NCBI GenBank assembly: GCA_029961745.1 | Contig: CP124680.1 | Span: forward strand, 62,001-126,000 | Direction of reading: 5' to 3' | Source of the DNA: Nocardioides sp. L-11A | GTDB taxonomy: Bacteria > Actinomycetota > Actinomycetes > Propionibacteriales > Nocardioidaceae | DNA length: 64,000 nucleotides | Part shown: positions 25,877 through 31,820 of the stretch, one piece after another | How the letters are laid out: every line of letters starts with the position of its first letter | Numbering within the stretch: position 1 is the first letter of the stretch | The notes under the pieces: model-generated | Databases searched by the model: none | The model's input: only the letters and a program-made list of their open reading frames with translations | What the model was told of the DNA's origin: nothing | Made by a program: the position numbers and the translations under genes

Positions 25877-26482
25877 GGGCCACAGGGTGTCGCAGACGCT
25901 TTCCGCGACGGCATGGTGGTCGGTGTCCTCGCGCAGGAACGTGGCGAAGTACGCGCCGAAGCACAGGGTGGCGACCGCCCGCACGTCGACATCCGGTCGG
26001 ATCCGGCCGGCGTCCCGTAGTGCCTGGAGCACGGCCTCGAGCTGGGCGAGGCGTGGGTTGACGGCGCGCTCGCGCACGATCGCGAGCAGCTCCGGCGTAC
26101 GGCGGGCCTCACCCATGAAGTTGCCCATCAGCAGCATGGCGTCCTCGTTGAAGTACGCCGGGTCGAGGCGCCGTACCGCTTCGACGAAGGCCTCTCGCGG
26201 TTCCAGCTCCGCGATGGCGTCGGTGGGGTAGGAGTCGGTCTGCGCCTGGAACCCCCACTCCAGGGCGGCGATGACCAGATCGAGCTTGGTCGGCCAGCGG
26301 CGGTACAGCGTGGGCCGGGTCGTGCCCGCCGCGGCCGCGATCTCGCTCAGGCTGATCTGCGAGTATCCCTGCTCTGCCAGCCGCTCACGAGTCACCTGGA
26401 TGATCGCGGTGTCGAGGTCGGCGTCGCGAGGCCGGCCGGGACCGGCGGCCGCAGCGGTCGTCGCGCGTGCGCTGGAGGTCAT
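25862..26482 (-). CDS. TetR-family transcriptional regulator of the nitroaromatic half
   Basis: A 206-residue regulator with the N-terminal helix-turn-helix [47 protein letters not shown] and a ligand-binding C-terminal domain. It is divergent from the pnbB-like gene. The palindrome between them (26517-26538) recurs at two other promoters of this cluster, making this protein the probable regulator of all three. Confidence 0.9.
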   Translation of the reverse strand: MTSSARATTAAAAGPGRPRDADLDTAIIQVTRERLAEQGYSQISLSEIAAAAGTTRPTLYRRWPTKLDLVIAALEWGFQAQTDSYPTDAIAELEPREAFVEAVRRLDPAYFNEDAMLLMGNFMGEARRTPELLAIVRERAVNPRLAQLEAVLQALRDAGRIRPDVDVRAVATLCFGAYFATFLREDTDHHAVAESVCDTLWPSLAP

Positions 26483-26516
26483 GGGCTCAGTATCGCAAGT
26501 CGCTTCTTCCTATTGC

Positions 26517-26538
26517 GTTACGATGCGGTATTGTATTC
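26517..26538. promoter_or_regulatory. TetR-type operator, site 3 (divergent tetR / pnbB-like)
   Basis: GTTACGATGCGGTATTGTAT in the 99-bp gap between tetR and the lyase gene. It agrees with the inverse of site 2 at GTTAC-AT-GTATTGTA positions. Confidence 0.7.
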
Positions 26539-26581
26539 GAACCGGGTCGCGCGGCGACCGGCCGAGACGAGGAGACCGACC

Positions 26582-27091
26582 ATGAGCACACCGCAGGACC
26601 TGATCGATGCCAGCATCCCGTTCCTGAACGCGTTGAAGAACCGGACCGCCGGGGAGGATCTCGAGCGCTGGTTGAACCAGACCCACGGCCCCGGTTCGGA
26701 GTTCTACGACTGTGTGGCGAGACTGGTGACCGAGGGCGTCCGGGACGGCTGGGCGGCCAACATCGAGATCGACGGCCCGCACTACCGGCGCAGTCGCCTC
26801 GCCGAGCCGAGTGCCGAGTTGAACTACTTCAGCATCACGGCCGTCTACATGGACAGCGTCGAGCCGTTCCGTGGCCAGTACCACCAGCACCCGTACGGCG
26901 AGCTGAACCTCGTGGTCGCGCTCGACGAGGGTGCCGAGCTCGCCGGTCCGCGCGGCTGGTGCGGCGGGGGCTGGACGGCGCCGGACCCGGGGAGCCACCA
27001 CTACCCGGAGGTGCGTGGCGGCGCAGTCATCGCCCTGTTCTACCTTCCGGCGGGCCGCATCTCCTACGACATCGTGCCCCCCGTCGAATGA
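26582..27091 (+). CDS. pnbB: 4-hydroxylaminobenzoate lyase-like protein (DUF4863, PnbB family)
   Basis: A 169-residue protein with the conserved DUF4863 core: YHQHPYGELNLVVALDEGAELAGP, then GWTAPDPGSHHYPEVRGGAVIALFYLPAGRISYDI. PnbB converts 4-hydroxylaminobenzoate to protocatechuate with release of ammonia. Histidines in HQHPYGE and SHHYPEV may bind a metal in a cupin-like fold. ATG 26582 follows GAGGAG at a good distance. Its stop overlaps the ATG of the nitroreductase gene (ATGA), the same pairing as pnbA and pnbB in nitrobenzoate degraders. The family call is from memory of the motif; the reaction is inferred from family and partner. Confidence 0.82.
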   Translation: MSTPQDLIDASIPFLNALKNRTAGEDLERWLNQTHGPGSEFYDCVARLVTEGVRDGWAANIEIDGPHYRRSRLAEPSAELNYFSITAVYMDSVEPFRGQYHQHPYGELNLVVALDEGAELAGPRGWCGGGWTAPDPGSHHYPEVRGGAVIALFYLPAGRISYDIVPPVE

Positions 27092-27816
27092 TCTCGATGC
27101 ACCCGGGTGACGCGCGCTCGTCGTGCCACGACGACGAGGTGAACACGTTCGACGCGATCGTCCGGGGCCGGCGCAGCGTGCGGGCGTACCGTGACCATCC
27201 GGTTCACCCACAGCTGGTTCGCGAGATCCTGGAGCTCGCCGCCCGGGCGCCGAGCAACTCCAACGTCCAGCCCTGGCACACCTACGTGCTCTCGGGCGCG
27301 AGGCGGCGAGCGCTCACCGAGCACGTGCTGCGCTACTACGACACCCTTGGCCGGGCGAAGCGCGAGTTCGACTACCAGCCGGATCCCGCAGCGTGGGAGT
27401 CGCCATTCAAAGAACGTAGGGAGAGGTTCGGCGAGGGACTCTACGGTCGCGCTCTTGGCCTGCGCCTGGAGGACGCAACGGAGCGTGAGCGCTACCACCG
27501 CCGCAACTACGACTTCTTCTCCGCTCCCGTCGGGATGATCGTGACCACGGCCCGCAACCCCCGAGCAAGTGCGCTCATCGATGTCGGTGCGTACATCCAG
27601 ACCCTCCTCCTGAGCGCTCAGAGCCGTGGCCTTGCTACCTGTGCGCAGGCGTCATTTCTGGACTTCCACCCGGCGGTGCGGGAGCACCTGGCCATTCCGG
27701 CCGCTCGGATGATCGTGTGCGGCATCTCGCTGGGCTACGAGGACCGGGCTCACCCGATCGCTGCGAACGAGACGGACAGGGAGCCGGTCGACCAACAGGT
27801 GACCTTTGTCCGGTAG
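27088..27816 (+). CDS. pnbA: Nitroreductase, probable 4-nitrobenzoate reductase (PnbA-like)
   Basis: A 242-residue FMN-dependent nitroreductase: RGRRSVRAYRDHPVHPQLVREILELAARAPSNSNVQPWHTYVL at the N-terminus, GAYIQTLLLSAQSRGLATCAQ in the middle and MIVCGISLGYEDRAHPIAANETDREPVDQQVTFVR at the end, as in PnbA/NfnB-type enzymes. It would reduce a nitro group to hydroxylamine, the substrate of the neighbouring lyase. Start ATG 27088 overlaps the lyase stop. It is the last gene of the cargo, about 270 bp before the right attachment site. Confidence 0.87.
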   Translation: MISMHPGDARSSCHDDEVNTFDAIVRGRRSVRAYRDHPVHPQLVREILELAARAPSNSNVQPWHTYVLSGARRRALTEHVLRYYDTLGRAKREFDYQPDPAAWESPFKERRERFGEGLYGRALGLRLEDATERERYHRRNYDFFSAPVGMIVTTARNPRASALIDVGAYIQTLLLSAQSRGLATCAQASFLDFHPAVREHLAIPAARMIVCGISLGYEDRAHPIAANETDREPVDQQVTFVR

Positions 27817-28061
27817 GCGTGACACCCGGGCAAGGGGCCTGCTGCACGGATTGATGACAGCCAGTCTGCGTCCCCGAGGCCTTGCCCGAGCGTTCACGAG
27901 GGCCGCCCAGGCGTCGTTGAAGTACGGTGTCGTTGACGGTCCTGCGCCCGTTCAATTGAACACTGGCTGGTGCGCCCCCGGGGTGCACACCCCTGGGAAG
28001 ATCGGGAGCCAACCGGAGGTAACAGAGGTCTGCTTTCACGCTCAGCAGTGTGTTTTCGCGG
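27817..28061. other. Non-coding right end of the island
   Basis: No gene with family character is visible. There is a palindrome-like GTTCAATTGAAC at about 27950 and GGGGTGCACACCCC near 27979, either of which may be a recombinase or Xis arm site. A minus-strand frame here (NDAWAALVNARARPRGRR) may be a fragment of a lost gene but is too short to assign. Confidence 0.4.
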
Positions 28062-28082
28062 GTCAGAGCGCTGAATTCCTCC

Positions 28083-28108
28083 GGTTCAACTCCCCCCTCG
28101 CGCACGTG
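28083..28108 (+). repeat. Right attachment site (26-bp direct repeat of tRNA-Leu 3' end)
   Basis: Identical to 5551-5576 over 26 bp in the same orientation. The flank to the left (28062-28082) matches the flank of the degenerate site at 14596. The flank to the right leads into a terminator and an integrase remnant, so this site is both the right end of the younger element and the left end of an older one. Confidence 0.9.
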
Positions 28109-28115
28109 TAGCGAT

Positions 28116-28163
28116 GTGGCCCCTGACCTGCTGGAACAGCAGGAAGGGGTCACTCGTGTTTTT
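28116..28163 (+). terminator. Strong hairpin terminator beyond the right att site
   Basis: A long stem pairs GTGGCCCCT..CCTGCTG (28116-28133) with CAGCAGG..GGGGTCAC (28137-28153), followed by CTCGTGTTTTT. Its distance from the att core mirrors the terminator beside the tRNA at 5579. Confidence 0.85.
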
Positions 28164-28183
28164 CGGCATATACACTCCACGTA

Positions 28184-28267
28184 CACACGGCCTCTGCTGC
28201 CGACCTCTCCGGACCTTCGTCCGCCCTGCGGGTACCCAGTTCCCAGCACCACCGCCACCAGCCCGAC
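28184..28267 (+). repeat. 84-bp direct repeat, copy 1
   Basis: About 84 bp starting CACACGGCCTCTG recur with few changes and a one-base indel at 31618-31700. This copy lies between the terminator and the integrase remnant and may include its 5' end. Confidence 0.75.
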
Positions 28268-28287
28268 CACCTGCAGGCCGCTGCAGA

Positions 28288-28628
28288 CCTTTGAGGCCTT
28301 CACACCAAGGCCGAGGCTGAGCGCTTCGCGAAGTGGCTCGACGCGCTCGGCACCGCCGCCGACCACATTCGGCTCCTGACCGGCATCGAGGAAGGCACCC
28401 GACTCGGGTACACCCGACGCTGGTCCCGCACCTGGAGTCCGATCCTCGGCCGGACCCGGGCCGACCTGCTTACGGCCGACGACTTCGTCTTCGTATCGAC
28501 GCGGGCCGCGCGCTGCACAACGCCGACTTCGCGACCCACGACTGGCGCAAGCTGACGAGCGCCCTCGAGGCGGAGGGAATCGGATGCTTCCGGTTCCGCG
28601 ACCTGCGGCACACCCACGTCGCCTGTTC
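28288..28628 (+). pseudogene. Wreck of a second tyrosine integrase
   Basis: One frame encodes an arm/core-binding portion (HTKAEAERFAKWLDALG, then DHIRLLTGIEEGTRLGYTRRWSRTWSPILG, then DDFVFVST). A +1 shift near 28500 continues as AGRALHNADFATHDWRKLTSALEAEGIGCFRFRDLRHTHVA, closely matching the C-terminal part of the intact integrase at 5681. Most of the catalytic domain between the two parts is missing, as are the final His and Tyr. It is immediately followed by the second toxin-antitoxin module, the same order as in the intact element. Confidence 0.85.
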
Positions 28629-28668
28629 TTCCTGTGCCTCGCCCTATCGCTCACCTACAGTGGATGTC

Positions 28669-28890
28669 GTGACCGCGAACCGCGACGAGCTCATCCACCT
28701 GATCGAAGGCATGCCCGATGATCAGGTTGACGCGCTGCTCGCGGACGCCCGCCGGCTCAGCTCGTCGAAGCCCAAGGGCACGTGGCCTCCGAAGTTCGCA
28801 GGCATGATCAAGGACGGACCGGACAACGGCTCAACGCCGGAGTACGTCAACACCGTCCTCGCCCGCGGCTTCGGAAGCGAACGCCGGTGA
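28669..28890 (+). CDS. Antitoxin of PIN-domain module, copy 2
   Basis: A 73-residue protein differing from copy 1 (7070-7291) at 6 positions, mostly near the C-terminus (YVNTVLARGFGSERR). It has the same TACAGT box (28656-28661) 7 bases before the GTG, implying leaderless transcription, and overlaps the toxin start by 4 bp. The few changes at the C-terminal end, where antitoxins usually touch their toxins, could reflect divergence of specificity. Confidence 0.78.
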   Translation: MTANRDELIHLIEGMPDDQVDALLADARRLSSSKPKGTWPPKFAGMIKDGPDNGSTPEYVNTVLARGFGSERR

Positions 28891-29321
28891 TCGTCTGCGA
28901 CACCGGGCCCTTCGTGGCACTGTCCAACGTCAAGGACCGCTACTACGAGGTCGCCAACGACCTGTTTCGAGCACTTCACATGACCGGCGAGCAGATCGCG
29001 TTGCCGCCGACCGTGCTGGCAGAGGTCTGCTACTGGCTCAACGAGCACGGTGGACCGTCTGTTGAGGCTGCCTTCCTCGACGCGGTCGCCGACGGAACCT
29101 TCACGCTGGTCGAGTTGACACCGGCCGACGTCGAGCGGATGGCCCAGTTGGTCCGGACCTACTCGTCGTTTCCGCTGGGCGGCACCGACGCTTCCGTCGT
29201 CGCGGTGGCCGAGCGGCTTGGCATCCGAGAGATCGCGACCTTCGACCGGCGACACTTCCCGTCGCTGAGGCCGGCGGCTGGAGGCCACTTTGCGTTGCTG
29301 CCCGAGACGCTCGGTAGTTGA
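28887..29321 (+). CDS. VapC-type PIN-domain toxin, copy 2
   Basis: A 144-residue protein, about 91% identical to the toxin at 7288, retaining CDTGPFVAL, LAEVCYW, GGTDASVVAVAERLG and ATFDRRHF, so it looks active. The start is the GTG at 28887 overlapping the antitoxin; a longer frame upstream is rejected. It survives although its integrase has decayed, as expected of an addiction module whose loss is selected against. Confidence 0.88.
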   Translation: MIVCDTGPFVALSNVKDRYYEVANDLFRALHMTGEQIALPPTVLAEVCYWLNEHGGPSVEAAFLDAVADGTFTLVELTPADVERMAQLVRTYSSFPLGGTDASVVAVAERLGIREIATFDRRHFPSLRPAAGGHFALLPETLGS

Positions 29322-29348
29322 GTTCGTCCCAAATTTTCGCTCGGCGTG

Positions 29349-29516
29349 TCAGCTGGATGCGGCCCTGCCGTCGTCGGCCCACGCCTCGCTTACGTGCGGA
29401 GCGAGTTGAGGTCCTGAGGGACACGACGGGTGAGGGGGCTCCATGTTGGAGCGAGGGAAGAGATAGGCAACGAGAGCGATGACGACGCTCAACAGACCAA
29501 TCAGGAGGTTGGCCAT
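29349..29516 (-). CDS. Possible small single-helix membrane protein
   Basis: A 55-residue frame starting MANLLIGLLSVVIALVAYLFPRS, one clear transmembrane helix, followed by a Pro/Ser-rich tail. The frame is open upstream to 29606, but the helix is most naturally N-terminal. Ribosome-binding support is weak. Function unknown; it could equally be a chance frame. The stretch from 29607 to 29714 shows nothing recognisable. Confidence 0.4.
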   Translation of the reverse strand: MANLLIGLLSVVIALVAYLFPRSNMEPPHPSCPSGPQLAPHVSEAWADDGRAASS

Positions 29517-29714
29517 CTCCCAACGGCTCACCTTCTGTTGGTGGAAGGCAGGCGTGCGTGGGGGCGCGACGGCCGCCGCGATCTGGGGCGGGTGACTGCA
29601 AGGCATGGCGAGAACTCCTCGTGAACGAGGTTGTTCCCACGGCGGCCCATTGCTCGAGGGAGGGTGCAGCGCAATCCGCTAGGCGATGAAACTCACGATA
29701 CAGGCGCGTAGGCC

Positions 29715-30278
29715 CTAGGGAGCGATTCGGGCGCCGTGTGTTGCTCGGAGGACATGGATCAGCTCGGCGTGATCGACGAAGGACACCACCAGCCACCGCT
29801 TCCGACAGCCCGAGCATGACGCAACCCCATGGACATGCGGAGCTTCGTCCCGCACACCATGGAGCGGGTAGCCGTTGCTCCGGAGTTCGAGCACACCGCG
29901 GTGCTCCAATGGAACCCGCTCGGGCTTGTGCGTTACCCAGACCCTGCTCGTTGGGATGTGCACCAACAGCTGGGCAATCGTGCGCCGGTCGCGGCAGTCG
30001 CACAGGAGCTGCTCTTGGATTCGCCAGTCCTCCTTGGAGTTGGCGAACTGAACGACCGCCTCCCGATATCGATCGTCTTCGACATGACGTCCGCTGTGCG
30101 GCGGGAGAGCGGCGTAGGGCCACTGCCCAGCGATCTCGTATGTGGTCACCGGGTCGCCGACCGCGAACGGCACATTGACGTCGATTCCCTCGCGCAGCAC
30201 GACATAGCCATTGCCTGGGGACTTCTGTCCGTTGTCGCCGGAGTGACTCAGACCCGATCTCGCCAGTTGCTCACCCAC
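29715..30278 (-). CDS. Hypothetical protein with Cys-rich C-terminus
   Basis: A 187-residue protein that I do not recognise. Its composition and codon use look genuinely coding (GIDVNVPFAVGDPVTTYEIAGQWPYAALPPHSGRHVEDDRYREAVVQFANSKEDWRIQEQLLCDCRDRRTIAQLLVHIP). A possible metal-binding set C-D-C at about 95 and C-SG-C near 160 is seen. The start is a GTG at 30278. It is in the low-conservation zone next to the older island remnant and may belong to it. The 213 bp upstream to 30491 hold no evident gene. Confidence 0.6.
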   Translation of the reverse strand: MGEQLARSGLSHSGDNGQKSPGNGYVVLREGIDVNVPFAVGDPVTTYEIAGQWPYAALPPHSGRHVEDDRYREAVVQFANSKEDWRIQEQLLCDCRDRRTIAQLLVHIPTSRVWVTHKPERVPLEHRGVLELRSNGYPLHGVRDEAPHVHGVASCSGCRKRWLVVSFVDHAELIHVLRATHGARIAP

Positions 30279-30491
30279 GGTGTGACGTTATCTCCGGTGC
30301 CCGACACTTCGGTCGGTAACGCGGTACCGCCGACGGAGTCGGAACCATCTGACCGTGGGGCGAAGGTGGATCTGAGCTGGTGCCAACCGGTCCTGATTTG
30401 GACCCTTCCAGATCCGGTCCATCAACTCCACGGGATGAGTCTCAGCGTTTCGCACCGGCCCATCCTTCCTGCGAAAGAAGTCAGCGTGGCC

Positions 30492-31475
30492 TCAACACGT
30501 CGGGCCTTGGTACGCAGTCAGGGGGTAGGCGGAATCGACGATCTCCATGGCCGCCTCCAAAGCGGCCCGAGACTCCTCGGCCGTGGGGATGGCCCCACGG
30601 TGAGCGGCACCGTTGCGCGGCTTCATGAGGCGATTGCCGAGGTCCTCCGGCAGGGCGGCGCCCCCGAGCTTCTTCAGCAGCTGCGAGGTCCCGTTCAGGG
30701 CCTGATACTTGTTGAAGAGGAGGTCGACGAACTTGTCGGGTATTCCAGCGACTTCGTCCCGGGCCATCTTTACGATCGCGAGCTCTGCGGCGGTGCCGGC
30801 GTCGATGACTGCCAGCCGCCGGGAGCCGGCGTGGTGCGCAAGGCGCGCGTCCCGGATCAGCAACCACTCCAGCGGCGGCGGGCCGGACTTCGCATGCCCG
30901 AGCATCGCCTGGAATGTGTCCTTGGCGACCGCGAAGGGCGCGTCGGCGCCGGGAGCCTGGGGAACCTCGATGGGGACCTCGCTGCGGCGGTAGATCCGCT
31001 TCACAGCGTCACCGTCTTTGACCCACACGGGGTGATGCGGACCGAGAAGCAGCGCCTTGCCTTGTCCCGAATGCACCTGACGGTTCAGGACCTCGATCCA
31101 GTCGCAGACCACTGGCCAGAAGTCGTCCATGGTCTCTAGGAGCCGGTTTGCCGCCTCCTGCTCAGACCCATCCGGAGCTTCAACCGCCAACCCGAGAGCT
31201 GAGACCCACGCCGTCCTGGACTCAGGGCCATCACGCTCAAGGCCGTTCTCCATGCCCCACTCGACCTTTGTCAACAGTGAGGAGAGCCCGTCGTCGTCGA
31301 AAACGTTCACGAGCGCCGGTGGCACCAGCAGTGGCCAGTTTCGGGTCTTCTCAGACCGCGGGAACCGGATCGTGAGCTGCAGCCCGTCCAGGTCGACCAC
31401 GAAGTCGGTCCCCAGCATGACGAACTCGACGCCAACAGTGTGCGGCAGCTCGAAGTAGGTCTCGACCAAGCTCAC
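30492..31475 (-). CDS. Hypothetical protein with HEPN-like C-terminal motif
   Basis: A 327-residue soluble protein, unknown to me as a whole. The C-terminal 110 residues are helical and contain RNGAAH (R-x4-H) in NRLMKPRNGAAHRGAIPTAEESRAALEAAMEIVDSAYP, preceded by a helix starting TAAELAIVKMARDE. This is the arrangement of HEPN ribonuclease-like domains, which occur in toxin-antitoxin and phage-defence systems. The N-terminal half (MSLVETYFELPHTVGVEFVMLG...) looks beta-rich. It stands alone, without an obvious antitoxin partner. Start GTG at 31475. Confidence 0.65.
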   Translation of the reverse strand: MSLVETYFELPHTVGVEFVMLGTDFVVDLDGLQLTIRFPRSEKTRNWPLLVPPALVNVFDDDGLSSLLTKVEWGMENGLERDGPESRTAWVSALGLAVEAPDGSEQEAANRLLETMDDFWPVVCDWIEVLNRQVHSGQGKALLLGPHHPVWVKDGDAVKRIYRRSEVPIEVPQAPGADAPFAVAKDTFQAMLGHAKSGPPPLEWLLIRDARLAHHAGSRRLAVIDAGTAAELAIVKMARDEVAGIPDKFVDLLFNKYQALNGTSQLLKKLGGAALPEDLGNRLMKPRNGAAHRGAIPTAEESRAALEAAMEIVDSAYPLTAYQGPTC

Positions 31476-31820
31476 TCCCCCGACGTTAGAGCAGGCACGC
31501 CACTCGCTGAAACCGGGCTTCTAACACCCTTGTGGTCGGTCGCCTTCGCGCGCTAGGCACGGGGGAAGTCCACGTTCCTAGCCGCGTGGTCCCTCCCTGA
31601 TCGGTACAGGCCTGGTGCACACGGCCTCTGTTGCCGACCTCTCCGGGCCTTCGTCCGCCCTGCGGGTACCCAGCTCCAGCACCACCGCCAGCAGCCCGAT
31701 CGGGGCATCAGGAACCCTGATGCTCACACCCAGGGAGTCGGGGCTTGGCTCCCTTGCCGTGCCTCATCGGACGGGCAAGGATCCGACTTGTCCACGCGAG
31801 CCCATCAGGAGGACTCAGAC
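31476..31820. other. Intergenic region with second copy of the 84-bp repeat
   Basis: No gene is supported. GCTAGG/CCTAGC (31552-31557 and 31577-31582) could form a hairpin. The direct repeat copy is at 31618-31700. CCTTGCC...GGGCAAGG arms near 31757-31785 may fold in the leader of the amidohydrolase gene; I do not recognise a known riboswitch. Confidence 0.5.
31618..31700 (+). repeat. 84-bp direct repeat, copy 2
   Basis: Matches 28184-28267 with a handful of substitutions and one deleted base. Its position about 120 bp before the amidohydrolase may mark the right-hand limit of the older island remnant. Confidence 0.7.

Larger units (their letters stand above)
5551..28108. mobile_element. Composite tRNA-Leu-targeted integrative mobilisable island
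   Basis: The region is bounded by perfect 26-bp direct repeats of the tRNA 3' end (5551-5576 and 28083-28108). The integrase lies just inside the left repeat, which is the standard arrangement for tyrosine-recombinase islands. It carries a toxin-antitoxin pair, two excisionase-like genes, a MOBF relaxase, an IS remnant and a 13-kb catabolic block. A degenerate att-like site at 14596-14636 splits it into a mobility half and a cargo half. I see no VirB4/VirD4 or FtsK-like transfer genes, so movement would need a helper. Boundaries are well supported; the two-part history is inferred. Confidence 0.85.

Noticed and set aside
27817..28061. Gene remnant on the minus strand (NDAWAALVNARARP)
   Set aside because: Too short and without a recognisable family; it could be chance.
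5551..28108. Self-transmissible ICE or AICE
   Set aside because: No VirB4, VirD4/TraD or FtsK/TraSA-type gene and no replication initiator are seen; only a relaxase is present.
31476..31820. Riboswitch upstream of the amidohydrolase
   Set aside because: Hairpin-forming arms exist, but I could not match any known riboswitch consensus.
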